A stretch of DNA of 64,000 nt from an uncultured Collinsella sp. Lineage in GTDB: Bacteria; Actinomycetota; Coriobacteriia; Coriobacteriales; Coriobacteriaceae. The notes under the pieces are model-generated. The model was not told the origin of the DNA. It did not search any database and saw only the letters and a list, made by a program, of their open reading frames with translations. Every line of letters begins with the position of its first letter. Position 1 is the stretch's first letter. The stretch is taken from NCBI GenBank assembly GCA_958415525.1, contig CATYZE010000011.1, positions 1 through 64,000 of the forward strand. Direction: 5' to 3'. This document shows, in pieces, positions 1 to 8,513 of the stretch. A program made the translations under genes and the position numbers.

Positions 1-316
1 TCATGACAGAGAACAGGCAGAATGCGACTCCAACTATAAGTTGCAGCCAAACTGCAACTCTAAACTGGGAATTGATGACTACTTTATCAATTTCATTTCT
101 CGTTTTTCCTCCCTCAACTAGATAAACACCGTCATTTAGGCCGAAGTGGAAAAATCCTGAATATCCTGCATAAAAAATAAACAGTTGCCAATATCCATAG
201 CTTGTAACCCCAAGAACCTTGGGGACGAGCAGAGACATTACAAAGCTGACAAGAAGGGAAATACCCTGCGCGGAAAAGGCAACGAGAGCATTCGTCACAA
301 GTTTCTTATAATTCAT
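1..316 (-). CDS. wzx: Wzx-type polysaccharide flippase, N-terminal part (cut by window edge)
   Basis: An open frame starts at ATG 316 and runs without a stop to base 1, giving 105 residues. It begins MNYKKLVTNALVAFSAQG and is very hydrophobic, with likely membrane segments near residues 8-30, 40-60 and 88-105. This is the usual N-terminus of MATE/Wzx-like lipid-linked oligosaccharide flippases (polysaccharide_synt family), which move undecaprenyl-PP-linked repeat units across the membrane. It lies 31 bases downstream of the wzy-type polymerase on the same strand, where a flippase is expected. The family call is by eye, and the C-terminal three quarters of the protein is outside the window. 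Confidence 0.75.
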   Translation of the reverse strand, partial: MNYKKLVTNALVAFSAQGISLLVSFVMSLLVPKVLGVTSYGYWQLFIFYAGYSGFFHFGLNDGVYLVEGGKTRNEIDKVVINSQFRVAVWLQLIVGVAFCLFSVM

Positions 317-347
317 CTATTAAAAGAACCCCCAAAAAATAGGCTCG

Positions 348-1730
348 CTAGTGAGGAGAAATCACATTACTAGTGGGCTGCATATCGTCTTGCAGATCAG
401 AGCTTTCGTTGGTATGGGTAAATCTCATTAGAAAGAGCGCTGAAACCGCCATGAAGATAACGGTTAGGAGAGACGTTGGATTCATGTATTGATGAAAAAG
501 GAAGTCTGCAATCGGCAGATATGCCACCGAAATGCCGACCCAAGAGTAAATCAACAGCAGAATGATCCGCCAACGAACGGCAATCGTCACTCCAGTGTTT
601 CGCAAGACGTTGTACATAGAGCCAAAGAACCAGCCCTGCAAAGCTGAAACAACACACATGCCAATCGGACCGAAATCATGAAGGTAATATCGGAAAGCCG
701 TGTAAAGGTTGCCAATGTTGACATTATTGACGAACCTGTACTCAAGCTGGAATGAGTAAGTCCAATCGGAAACTCCGAATGTCTTGCCCAGAAATAGCCA
801 GATACCTTGAAGCGTTTCAGAGCCGAACAGATTGGATGGGGATGTTGCTAACTCCGGTTTGGCAATATACTGATCAAGCCCGATTATCGATCCACCCAAA
901 TAAGTCATGAGAGAATCGAAGGGAGTCTTGACTGTCACCCTACCCACGGCGTCAGCGCCGAAAACAAAGATAGCTAGGCCGAAAACAACAACTGAAAGGA
1001 TGAGCATCACGGCACCGAAATTAAGGCGAGTCGCATTGGCGCGCACACAATTTCGAAGAATCCAGAACATGATTACACCGGCAAACACCATGACGATAAT
1101 CTGACCTCGGGAAGACTGCCCCAGCGAGGCTATGCAATATATGACGGGGGGAGCCAAATACGCCCATCGTTTCTCCTCGGAAACAAGAAGCTCGTTCACG
1201 AATGCGAACACGTACACATAGCCCACAGCCATAAATAGACGGAAGCTATAGTTGATCGGCGTAGATATTCCAGAGCTGAAATTATCATCAAAAGAAGTAT
1301 GCCATCTGTATGCCTGCATGGTCTCTGACCAAGACCCCCTCATTCCGACGCTGTCAACGATGGCATGGATATAGAGGTAAGAAATAACTGCGCCGAAAAG
1401 GCAAATGATAGCTGTTACGGTATTTGGAATATCAATATGCAAGACCCATTTCTGCGACTGCGTATCCAGATTAGTGGTATTTCTTTGTCGACGGTCACAT
1501 GCCAATGTCGCCGGAACAACGAAGCTAAATAGGCCGGTGCAAACTGCAAGCACGGTCAAAAGGTCAATCCCGGTGCTCCATGCCCAACAATCGTAAATCG
1601 ACGCACCCGTGCACAATAAAAAAGCAAAGCACGCCAGGCAGGAGGGACATAACAAATCCCCATCGTTTAAATAATAAACGAAGAATGTGGCAATTGCGAC
1701 AAGTAGGAACAAGATGATAGATTCAGCCAT
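348..1730 (-). CDS. wzy: Wzy-type O-antigen/oligosaccharide repeat-unit polymerase
   Basis: A protein of 460 residues made almost entirely of hydrophobic stretches, with roughly ten to twelve predicted membrane segments. A large extracytoplasmic loop around the middle to C-terminal third contains aromatic and charged residues (FRYYLHDFGPIGM). This architecture is typical of Wzy polymerases, which join undecaprenyl-linked repeat units on the outer face of the membrane. Wzy proteins have little sequence conservation, so the call rests on topology and operon position between a glycosyltransferase and a flippase. I chose ATG 1730, five bases after the upstream stop, over an in-frame start at 1802 that would overlap the glycosyltransferase gene. 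Base composition is A/T-richer than in the central genome genes. Confidence 0.7.
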   Translation of the reverse strand: MAESIILFLLVAIATFFVYYLNDGDLLCPSCLACFAFLLCTGASIYDCWAWSTGIDLLTVLAVCTGLFSFVVPATLACDRRQRNTTNLDTQSQKWVLHIDIPNTVTAIICLFGAVISYLYIHAIVDSVGMRGSWSETMQAYRWHTSFDDNFSSGISTPINYSFRLFMAVGYVYVFAFVNELLVSEEKRWAYLAPPVIYCIASLGQSSRGQIIVMVFAGVIMFWILRNCVRANATRLNFGAVMLILSVVVFGLAIFVFGADAVGRVTVKTPFDSLMTYLGGSIIGLDQYIAKPELATSPSNLFGSETLQGIWLFLGKTFGVSDWTYSFQLEYRFVNNVNIGNLYTAFRYYLHDFGPIGMCVVSALQGWFFGSMYNVLRNTGVTIAVRWRIILLLIYSWVGISVAYLPIADFLFHQYMNPTSLLTVIFMAVSALFLMRFTHTNESSDLQDDMQPTSNVISPH

Positions 1731-1735
1731 TTTAT

Positions 1736-2701
1736 CTACAGCCTGTTCAAAATAGCCTTTATTGCAAAAGAGAAAGTCATACTTCGTGTTGGGAAGGGGC
1801 AATTGAGAATCTTCATCCCGATTCCTATGCGCGAAGGCAGCGATGTTGGCATCTTCGCATACATCCTAACAAGATTGGCCTCGTCTCGCCCCATAACATT
1901 CCCATATCCGTCTAATAGATGAGCTGCAACCCGAGATTGGCAATGTGCACTCTTCTTGATGATGTGCTTCCAACGCTTCACAACCGACTTGAAAGATTCC
2001 GTTCTCTCTAAATCACGTTGACCAACCTGGTTCTCGCCAGATATCCTTCTTTTGATGAAGGAGTTATCCAAATCAGCAATAACAGTGCCGGAAACCATAG
2101 CGACCAGGTGAACCCAGCCGTCATGGATTCTGTCGTACGAGCTTGGTTTGTACGACAGAATCCATGAGCGAAGACCTGAGTTAAAAACCATGGTGCAGCC
2201 AGACGCCCAGTTAACTGTCAATGCAGCAACGAGCTCATGCGAGCAGCTGCACCAGGAAGCGTACTCTCGGGAGCCGCCGTTAAGATCTCGCCCAACATTC
2301 TCGATATCCGAATAGTAAAGCGCGGGTTCGTCATGAACCTGCGCTTCAATCTGACGAATAGCATGAATTAACTTTTCCGGAAGCCAGACATCATCTTGGT
2401 CTGAAAAGGCATAGTAATTGAAACCGAGCGCGCTATCGTCGTATATCATATCCATGAAGTTTTTTGCTAAGCCTTTATTTACCTCGTTAACCTCAAAGAG
2501 AACATTATCGTACTTCGAGGCATACGATTCGCATATAGCAGGAGTTGAGTCGCTCGATCCGTCATCGCAGATATGAAGGGTCACGTGAACATCCTTCTGC
2601 TCGAGGATACTGTCTATCTGCTCATTGATAAACTTCTCACCGTTGTAGCTGGCCATCATGACCAGCACGGTGGGCTTGTCGTCTTTAAACACATCATTCA
2701 T
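1736..2701 (-). CDS. family 2 glycosyltransferase (rhamnosyltransferase-like)
   Basis: A protein of 321 residues with a GT-A fold N-terminus: VLVMMASYNGEKFINEQ near residue 15, the DDGSSD nucleotide-binding motif near 45, and SDQDDVW around 95. The last motif is common in GT2 enzymes annotated as rhamnosyl- or galactosyltransferases of capsule and rhamnan clusters. It should add one sugar to the lipid-linked repeat unit in the cytoplasm; donor and acceptor cannot be told from sequence. The ATG at 2701 overlaps the end of the upstream epimerase gene by eight bases, which suggests translational coupling. The frame stays open to 2836, but that extension lies inside the neighbouring gene and does not look like protein. 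Confidence 0.8.
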   Translation of the reverse strand: MNDVFKDDKPTVLVMMASYNGEKFINEQIDSILEQKDVHVTLHICDDGSSDSTPAICESYASKYDNVLFEVNEVNKGLAKNFMDMIYDDSALGFNYYAFSDQDDVWLPEKLIHAIRQIEAQVHDEPALYYSDIENVGRDLNGGSREYASWCSCSHELVAALTVNWASGCTMVFNSGLRSWILSYKPSSYDRIHDGWVHLVAMVSGTVIADLDNSFIKRRISGENQVGQRDLERTESFKSVVKRWKHIIKKSAHCQSRVAAHLLDGYGNVMGRDEANLVRMYAKMPTSLPSRIGIGMKILNCPFPTRSMTFSFAIKAILNRL

Positions 2702-3731
2702 GCTCTGCCCACCCCGCGAACATGGCAGAGTACATTTCGTGAAGAGTATGGCTTGGCTTCCAGCCAAGATCCATGAGCTTGGAGCAATCAAGATCCAGGA
2801 CCGCGCCAGGCCTGAATGTCTTTGCCCTCTCGGCATCTAGCCCAAACACAACAGCGCTCTTGCCCAATCCAAAATCTTCAACTACCATCTGAGCCATCTC
2901 TAGGATGCTACAGAACGTAGCAGGATTTGCAGCGTTGTAGGCCTCTCCGCTATTTCCATGGACAAGCAGAAATAAGATGGCGGTCACAGCATCGTCAACC
3001 GAAAGATAGGAGTTCCGCTTCGATCCATCAGATAGCAAAACGATATCCTGGCCTGAAACGACACTCCGGCCGAACTCAGCGAACACCCGGCCGTCGTCTC
3101 GAGGAACACCGACGCCAAAAGTCTGTGCAAGGCGTAGGACACTAATCGGAACTCCCAACTCAGAAGAAGCGGAAGCGAACAAGCATTCCGAAAGGCGCTT
3201 GGCCTCAGGATAGCTCGAACGGGGGTTCATCGTGTCCAAAACCCCGTTCATACGCTCGTCAACGCGGCCCTCAACCGATCCGTATACCTCCATAGTCGAA
3301 AGACAGACACATTGACGGAAGGAAGAGGTCGAAAGCAGGTCTATGACTGCATGGGCGGAATCCACTATGTTGGTGATAACCTCAATCGGACTGCGGAGGA
3401 AAGCCGTGCTCGAAGTCGGACAAGCCGCGTGAACGAAATAATCGCCCTTGGCTGCATCAGAAAAAGAATCACCAATTTTCCAAGGGAGATAATCGATCGA
3501 GTCCGAACGACCAAACATCATTTCCGCTTTATTCACGTTTCTCACGGGAAGAATCAGTTTGATTGATCCGTGGAAGTTGTTTGTCCGTTCTATAAGGGTC
3601 CTCACGACTTGTGAGCCAATCAATCCCGTCGCTCCTGTAATCACTACGGTCGACCCATCTATCTCATCCCAGGGCATCGTCTGATTTGCCGCGATATCAC
3701 GCGCCCTGCGCTGCGCCTCGCTCATCGCCAT
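2694..3731 (-). CDS. NAD-dependent epimerase/dehydratase (extended SDR)
   Basis: A protein of 345 residues with the extended short-chain dehydrogenase pattern: a Rossmann glycine motif TGATGLIG near residue 32, an active-site Ser-Thr region, and a YPEAK (YxxxK) catalytic pair near residue 165. Family members act on nucleotide-activated sugars or polyols. Directly upstream is an IspD/TarI-type cytidylyltransferase, so the substrate may be a CDP-activated compound. That is inference from order, since known CDP-ribitol systems use an unrelated or short-type reductase. The start at 3731 is preceded by AAAGGAG at 11 bases. A second ATG at 3725 overlaps the previous stop as ATGA. Confidence 0.75.
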   Translation of the reverse strand: MAMSEAQRRARDIAANQTMPWDEIDGSTVVITGATGLIGSQVVRTLIERTNNFHGSIKLILPVRNVNKAEMMFGRSDSIDYLPWKIGDSFSDAAKGDYFVHAACPTSSTAFLRSPIEVITNIVDSAHAVIDLLSTSSFRQCVCLSTMEVYGSVEGRVDERMNGVLDTMNPRSSYPEAKRLSECLFASASSELGVPISVLRLAQTFGVGVPRDDGRVFAEFGRSVVSGQDIVLLSDGSKRNSYLSVDDAVTAILFLLVHGNSGEAYNAANPATFCSILEMAQMVVEDFGLGKSAVVFGLDAERAKTFRPGAVLDLDCSKLMDLGWKPSHTLHEMYSAMFAGWAEHE

Positions 3732-4447
3732 ATCTGCTCATACTCCTTTAAGTCTACGAATCCCTTGAACGTGAGAAAGTCCCGCGGCGTCGTTATTTTT
3801 ATATTCTCTTCAGGACCATCGACAACAAAAATTTCATGACCGTATTCGCTCATCATTGAAATGGAATCGATGAAGTCGTGCCGCCCTTCTTTGAGAGCTC
3901 TCAAGTGTGCGCCGTACAGTTCATTAAAGATGAATCCTTGTGGCGCCCTCGCTAATCGGCACTTTGCCCTGTCGGTGACGCCGACAACTTTCCCGCCATC
4001 GACGGTCACAATCGTTTCAGTGGCGGGAGCAACAGTAGCGGTTGGACCGCTATTTCTTGCAGACTCAGCACAAGCAATAATTGTTTCGCAATCGATTAGG
4101 GGTCTAACACCATCGTGAATGAGAATGACAGTGTCTTCATCGGCAAGTTCATTTTTCTCTATATAGGAAAGGCCGTTAAAGATAGAATCCTGTCCGGTTT
4201 CGCCACCGGCAATCGAGGCGAGCACCTTGTGGTAGCCCCTTTGCGCTAAAAGATCCCTGAGATAGTCAAGCCAGTCTGCGACACAGACAACGACTATCCC
4301 GTCCACGCAGGGGGCTTCCTCGAACTTGTCAATAACATGACAGATTATCGCCTCCCCGCCGAGCTCGAGAAATTGCTTCGGCTTGTCAGCACCGCTCATT
4401 CGCGATCCAACACCGCCTGCAAAAATTACAGCAAACGTTCTATTCAT
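3722..4447 (-). CDS. IspD/TarI-type cytidylyltransferase (possible ribitol-5-phosphate cytidylyltransferase)
   Basis: A protein of 241 residues beginning MNRTFAVIFAGGVGSRM, followed by the KPKQFLELGG nucleotidyltransferase signature. A DGVRPLI motif lies near residue 105. This family includes IspD (MEP cytidylyltransferase) and TarI/Bcs1-type ribitol-5-phosphate cytidylyltransferases. The setting beside licD and inside a glycan operon favours a CDP-polyol or CDP-activated substituent over isoprenoid synthesis. ATG 4447 overlaps the licD stop by eight bases; an upstream in-frame ATG at 4474 lies inside licD and is unlikely. Substrate assignment is inference. Confidence 0.75.
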   Translation of the reverse strand: MNRTFAVIFAGGVGSRMSGADKPKQFLELGGEAIICHVIDKFEEAPCVDGIVVVCVADWLDYLRDLLAQRGYHKVLASIAGGETGQDSIFNGLSYIEKNELADEDTVILIHDGVRPLIDCETIIACAESARNSGPTATVAPATETIVTVDGGKVVGVTDRAKCRLARAPQGFIFNELYGAHLRALKEGRHDFIDSISMMSEYGHEIFVVDGPEENIKITTPRDFLTFKGFVDLKEYEQIWR

Positions 4448-5351
4448 CGTTATCATCGCCAAAATCAAGCTCAATGAGACAATGAATCTCGCGTTTGTCC
4501 TCAGGAGGCACTTCTTTCCAATCCCCGTACAATTTGGTCAAATATCTGTCGTAATCGCGAGGAACGGGCCACGAATGATCGCCGAAAGGAAGATGTTCGG
4601 GCGGGAAATACGAATCTCGACGGATCAGCTCTCCAAAGTAGTACTTACCGCCCGAAGGTATCGTCAGGAATCTAGAAGCATCGTTCTTACAAAGACCATT
4701 CGCCTTATATGAACGGAGCGACCAAAAATGCGCGCTTGAAAACGAGAAGATTTTTCCAACAAAAAAGCGCTTACGGTATCCAGCCATTGCTTCGGCATTT
4801 TCACCAAACACGCTCTCAATGTAGGCTCGCTGCTCATAGAGTCGCACACAGGAAGCGATATATCGCAAGCCTTGGCATAAAACGCCATGACAAAGTCTTA
4901 TAGCGCCATTATCAGGAGCGTTTTCAAGCAAAAAAATATCAACAAATAAACCGTTTGGCTCGTTCGGGGCATGTGCAATCTCGCGAAGTTTCGTACCGCG
5001 TTTATATATTCGAATTGCGTTAATCATCGCATCACTAAATGAATCGGGGGCATAAACAAAGTATTTATCCTTGAATCGTTCCTGAAAAACCGGAGCAAAA
5101 ACTTCCCAATCTTTACGCGTTATATTTAAATCAATATCATCATCCCAAGGAACGAAACCACGGTGCCTCGCAGCCCCCAGAACTGAACCGCCGCCCAATG
5201 TGATTGAAAGACCCAAGTCATCCGCAAGAGAGATAACATCGTCGGCAATATCGATCATTTCTTTATGCAGTCGCCGCAGCTCTTCACTGGTAATCTCGTG
5301 TAAAGGAACTGAAGATTGCCCGGAGCGTTTTATATAATCATTTAATCTCAT
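4440..5351 (-). CDS. licD: LicD family phosphotransferase
   Basis: A protein of 303 residues carrying the LicD/nucleotidyltransferase-fold signature around residues 50-75: GGGSVLGAARHRGFVPWDDD followed by ID. Well-studied LicD and FKTN-related proteins transfer phosphocholine, phosphoribitol or similar groups from CDP donors to glycans. With a cytidylyltransferase encoded immediately downstream, the likely role is attaching a CDP-borne phospho-substituent to the repeat unit. It starts 27 bases after the acetyltransferase stop. No choline kinase or choline uptake gene is visible here, which leans against phosphocholine but does not exclude it. Confidence 0.85.
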   Translation of the reverse strand: MRLNDYIKRSGQSSVPLHEITSEELRRLHKEMIDIADDVISLADDLGLSITLGGGSVLGAARHRGFVPWDDDIDLNITRKDWEVFAPVFQERFKDKYFVYAPDSFSDAMINAIRIYKRGTKLREIAHAPNEPNGLFVDIFLLENAPDNGAIRLCHGVLCQGLRYIASCVRLYEQRAYIESVFGENAEAMAGYRKRFFVGKIFSFSSAHFWSLRSYKANGLCKNDASRFLTIPSGGKYYFGELIRRDSYFPPEHLPFGDHSWPVPRDYDRYLTKLYGDWKEVPPEDKREIHCLIELDFGDDNDE

Positions 5352-5378
5352 TACGCAAAACCAATCGTATAGAAATTT

Positions 5379-5807
5379 CTAACAAGCTTTTGGCGCAAGT
5401 ACTTTCGCAGGCACGCCGACGTCCGTTGAATCTTCGGGGACATCACAGAGAACAACAGCTCCCGCGCCGATCCTTGCTCCTTTATGGACGGTAATGTCGC
5501 CGAGCGGTACTGCGTTGGCGCCAATCAAGACATCGTCCTCAATGATGGGTGCCCCCCCCCCGAGAGATCCGACGGTGACGTGCTGATAGAACCTGCAGTT
5601 CTTTCCAATCACGGCCTTCTCGGGGATGGCACACCCCACACCGTTGTGCTGGAACAAGCAGCCTTCACCTATCTCGGCATGGCTTCCGATACAGCATGCA
5701 AAGAGGAGCTGCAACAGATGGCTGAAAACTCCAGCCAACGGACGAACAAACTTTGGCCCTTTGGTGCGGGCGTGAGCAGCTTTGTATAGTTTGAAGCATT
5801 CATTCAT
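5379..5807 (-). CDS. serine-acetyltransferase-like hexapeptide O-acetyltransferase
   Basis: A protein of 142 residues dominated by left-handed beta-helix hexapeptide repeats ([32 protein letters not shown]), resembling the C-terminal half of CysE. Within glycan clusters such proteins usually O- or N-acetylate a sugar with acetyl-CoA. The coding strand contains an uninterrupted run of ten G (5552-5561) read as Leu-Gly-Gly-Gly-Ala, in the middle of the catalytic helix. A slip of one base there would truncate or scramble the enzyme. It lies between wecB (four-base gap) and licD. Confidence 0.8.
   Translation of the reverse strand: MNECFKLYKAAHARTKGPKFVRPLAGVFSHLLQLLFACCIGSHAEIGEGCLFQHNGVGCAIPEKAVIGKNCRFYQHVTVGSLGGGAPIIEDDVLIGANAVPLGDITVHKGARIGAGAVVLCDVPEDSTDVGVPAKVLAPKAC
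5552..5561 (-). repeat. G10 homopolymer tract inside a coding region
   Basis: Ten consecutive C on the plus strand (G on the coding strand) interrupt the acetyltransferase gene. I noticed no other coding tract of this length in the window. Poly-G tracts of this size are established sites of slipped-strand mispairing in surface-structure genes of other bacteria. In the given sequence the frame is intact. Confidence 0.9.
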
Positions 5808-5811
5808 GCTT

Positions 5812-6912
5812 CTATCCTCTCAGCACGTCTGCAATCCGCTCGCTAGCATGACCATTGCCGTAAGGGTTTGACGCATGGCTCATCGCCTCATACTCTCCTT
5901 CGTCAGAGAGCAGTCTGCTGAACTCGCGGTAGATGACGTCCTCCTCGGTCCCGACAAGCTTCAGCGTGCCGGCGGCCACGCCCTCGGGGCGCTCGGTAGT
6001 GTCGCGCATAACGAGCACCGGCTTGCCCAGGCTCGGCGCCTCCTCCTGGATGCCGCCCGAGTCGGTGAGGATGAGGCGGCTCGCCGCCATGAAGTTATGG
6101 AAGTCGAGTACCTCGAGCGGATCGATGATGTGGAGTCTGTCGAAGCCGTCGAGCTCCTCGTGCGCCGCCTTTCGGACGAGCGGGTTCATGTGGATGGGAT
6201 AGATCGCCTTGGTGTCCGGGTGCTCCTCCATCACGCGGCGGATGGCTCGGAACATGCGGTGCATGGGCTCGCCCAGGTTCTCGCGACGATGCGCAGTGAT
6301 GAGAATGAGGCGGGAGCCCTCCGCCCAGTCGAGCTCGGGATGGGAGTAGCCCTCGCGCACGGTGGTGCGCAGGGCGTCGATTCCGGTGTTGCCGGTGACC
6401 CAGATCTTGGACTCGGGCTTGCCCTCTCCGAGCAGGTTCTGTTTGCTGGCCTCCGTGGGGGCGAAGTAGTACTCGCTCACGATGTCGACGGCCTGGCGGT
6501 TGAACTCCTCCGGCCAGGGGCTGTAGATGTCGTGCGTGCGCAGGCCGGCCTCGACGTGCCCCACGGGGATCTGCAAGTAGAAGCAAGCGAGCGCCGCGGC
6601 GAAGCTGGTCGTGGTGTCGCCGTGAACGAGCACGACGTCGGGTCTTTCATCCTCGAGGACCGCCTTGAGCTTGAGCAGCACGTCGCACGTGACGTCGAAC
6701 AACGTCTGGCCCGGCTTCATGATGGCGAGGTCGTGGTCGGGCGCAACGTCGAAGACGCGCAGCACCTGGTCGAGCATCTCGCGGTGCTGGCCGGTCACGG
6801 TGACGACGGTCTCGAACTCATCGGCGCGTGCCTTCAGCTCGTTAGCGAGCGGGCACATCTTGATCGCCTCCGGGCGGGTGCCGAAGACGAGCATGATTTT
6901 CTTCTTAGCCAT
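5812..6912 (-). CDS. wecB: UDP-N-acetylglucosamine 2-epimerase (non-hydrolysing)
   Basis: A 366-residue protein of the usual family length. It begins [19 protein letters not shown], the conserved N-terminus of WecB/MnaA. Further hallmarks are HVEAGLRT near residue 117, ITAHRREN near 215 and DSGGIQEEA near 285, which bind the UDP and active-site acids. It interconverts UDP-GlcNAc and UDP-ManNAc. The adjacent TagA-type enzyme uses UDP-ManNAc, so the two form a donor-acceptor pair. ATG 6912 overlaps the tagA stop by eight bases. Confidence 0.96.
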   Translation of the reverse strand: MAKKKIMLVFGTRPEAIKMCPLANELKARADEFETVVTVTGQHREMLDQVLRVFDVAPDHDLAIMKPGQTLFDVTCDVLLKLKAVLEDERPDVVLVHGDTTTSFAAALACFYLQIPVGHVEAGLRTHDIYSPWPEEFNRQAVDIVSEYYFAPTEASKQNLLGEGKPESKIWVTGNTGIDALRTTVREGYSHPELDWAEGSRLILITAHRRENLGEPMHRMFRAIRRVMEEHPDTKAIYPIHMNPLVRKAAHEELDGFDRLHIIDPLEVLDFHNFMAASRLILTDSGGIQEEAPSLGKPVLVMRDTTERPEGVAAGTLKLVGTEEDVIYREFSRLLSDEGEYEAMSHASNPYGNGHASERIADVLRG

Positions 6913-7711
6913 TGGCCTTGCTCCTCTTTGCTTCCTTACGGAGAAGCATGTAGAAACGGGTGTTGCCGACCACGTAGCGTTTCACCAGGCGCTTTGGCTC
7001 CTGCATCATGCGGAAGAGCCACTCCAGGTTCGCGCGCTGCACCCACATCGGGGCGCGCGGGATGTTGCCGGAGACGACGTCGAACGAGCCCCCCACGCCC
7101 ACGAAGGCGCCCTTGGCGCCCAGCTCGCGGAAACGCTCGATAAGGCGCTCCTTCTTGGGCGAGGTGATGCCCACGAACACGATGTCGGGCTCGGCCTTCT
7201 CGACCTCAGCGACCACGGCATCGAACTCGTCATCGCCGAAGTAGCCGTCACGGTAGCCCGCGACGGCCATGCGGGGATACCGCTCGGCTAGCACCTCGGC
7301 GGTCTTTGCGACCACCTCGGCCTTGGCACCCAGCAAGTACACCCTGTGCCCCTCGCGCTCAGCAAGTCCGCACAGCTCCCACATTAGGTCGATGCCCGCC
7401 ACGCGCCCGGGCAGGTCCACGCCCAGCTTCTTGGCGGCCATGACCATGGACGCACCATCGGCGTTCACGATCTCGCAACGGCGCACGCACGTGTCCATCT
7501 CGGGATCGTCGCGCATCTGCAACAACTTGTCGGCGTTCACGCCAATCAGGTGCGCGAAGCGCCCTTCCTTGATGAGGACGTCGGTCGCCTCGACTGTTTG
7601 CTCCATCGTCCACGGGTCGACGGGCGTACCGAGTACTTCAACCCGCTTTGGAAGACCAGTGTTTAAACAAGCTTCCTCATTTTTCTCTTGGGTATATTTA
7701 GAAAGCGCCAT
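6905..7711 (-). CDS. tagA: WecG/TagA/CpsF family glycosyltransferase (ManNAc transferase)
   Basis: A protein of 268 residues with the family pattern: GVNADKLLQ and EIVNADGASMV, with the catalytic-type Asp, near residues 45-75; VYLLGAK near 115; PDIVFVGITSPKKE near 165; and VGGSFDVVSG near 200. TagA/TarA transfers ManNAc from UDP-ManNAc to GlcNAc-PP-undecaprenol, consistent with wecB next to it. ATG 7711 is preferred; a TTG 18 bases upstream would extend the frame by six residues. The gene overlaps the upstream phosphoglycosyltransferase by 14 bases. The acceptor here may differ, because the initiating enzyme is not of the TagO type. Confidence 0.9.
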   Translation of the reverse strand: MALSKYTQEKNEEACLNTGLPKRVEVLGTPVDPWTMEQTVEATDVLIKEGRFAHLIGVNADKLLQMRDDPEMDTCVRRCEIVNADGASMVMAAKKLGVDLPGRVAGIDLMWELCGLAEREGHRVYLLGAKAEVVAKTAEVLAERYPRMAVAGYRDGYFGDDEFDAVVAEVEKAEPDIVFVGITSPKKERLIERFRELGAKGAFVGVGGSFDVVSGNIPRAPMWVQRANLEWLFRMMQEPKRLVKRYVVGNTRFYMLLRKEAKRSKANG

Positions 7712-8498
7712 TTCCGCTGACAACCTCAATCACTGTAAGAAGTATTATTTTCAAATCGAACCAAACGCCTCGTTTGGCGATGTATTCCAAATCGCGGCGG
7801 ACCATACCGTCGAACCCGGTCGAGTTACGCTCCGTAACTTGCCAGAGCCCCGCAATGCCTGGCTTCACTGCTAGCCTCTGCAGGTCATACTCGGTGTATT
7901 CCGCGACTTCGTTCGGCAGAGGCGGGCGCGGGCCCACGACGGACATCTGACCCAGGAACACATTCAGGAACTGCGGGAACTCATCGATGGAGTGCTTGCG
8001 GATGAACTTACCGATCCTGGTGACGCGCGGATCCTCCTTCATCTTGAACATGGCACCGGCGATCTCGTTGCGCTCCCTGAGCTCGGCCAGGCGCTCGTCG
8101 GCGTCCTTGTACATGCTTCGGAACTTCCACATGCGGAAGGTGGTCAGGCTGCCGTCGGGGCGGGTCTGGCCCACGCGGATCTGGCTGTAGAAGGGGCTGC
8201 CCTCGCTCTCCAGGCGGATGAGTGCCGCGAGCACCAAGCTGGGAATCGCGATGACCACGAGCACAACACCGCTGAACACGATGTCGAACGCGCGCTTGAC
8301 GGCCCTATAGGCCAGGCGCGAGCGGTCCAATTCCACGATGGATTGCATGGCCTTGTAGCGACCGGCGCTCTCGCGCCGGTCCATGGCCTGAGCAATCAGC
8401 GCCGCCCCCACGGGCGCATCCGTTGCATATTGAGTTTTATCCGACACGTTCTCTTCCAACACTTCGTCCCCGGGTTGGGGATCCTCCCTGTTCTGCAT
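7698..8498 (-). CDS. initiating sugar-phosphate transferase (monotopic phosphoglycosyltransferase, WcaJ/RfbP-like)
   Basis: A 266-residue protein with a hydrophilic N-terminal stretch, one hydrophobic segment (residues about 70-95, IVFSGVVLVVIAIPSLVLAA), then the bacterial sugar transferase domain. Motifs include KFRSMY near 122, a DEFPQFLNV region near 170, VGPRPPLP near 188 and KPGIAGLWQV near 213. These enzymes start repeat-unit synthesis by moving a sugar phosphate from UDP-sugar to undecaprenyl phosphate. It is short, lacking the multi-span N-terminal domain of WbaP/WcaJ. It starts 15 bases after loaP, as expected for the first biosynthetic step. Confidence 0.92.
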   Translation of the reverse strand: MQNREDPQPGDEVLEENVSDKTQYATDAPVGAALIAQAMDRRESAGRYKAMQSIVELDRSRLAYRAVKRAFDIVFSGVVLVVIAIPSLVLAALIRLESEGSPFYSQIRVGQTRPDGSLTTFRMWKFRSMYKDADERLAELRERNEIAGAMFKMKEDPRVTRIGKFIRKHSIDEFPQFLNVFLGQMSVVGPRPPLPNEVAEYTEYDLQRLAVKPGIAGLWQVTERNSTGFDGMVRRDLEYIAKRGVWFDLKIILLTVIEVVSGNGAF

Positions 8499-8513
8499 TG
8501 CGATCGCCTGCAG

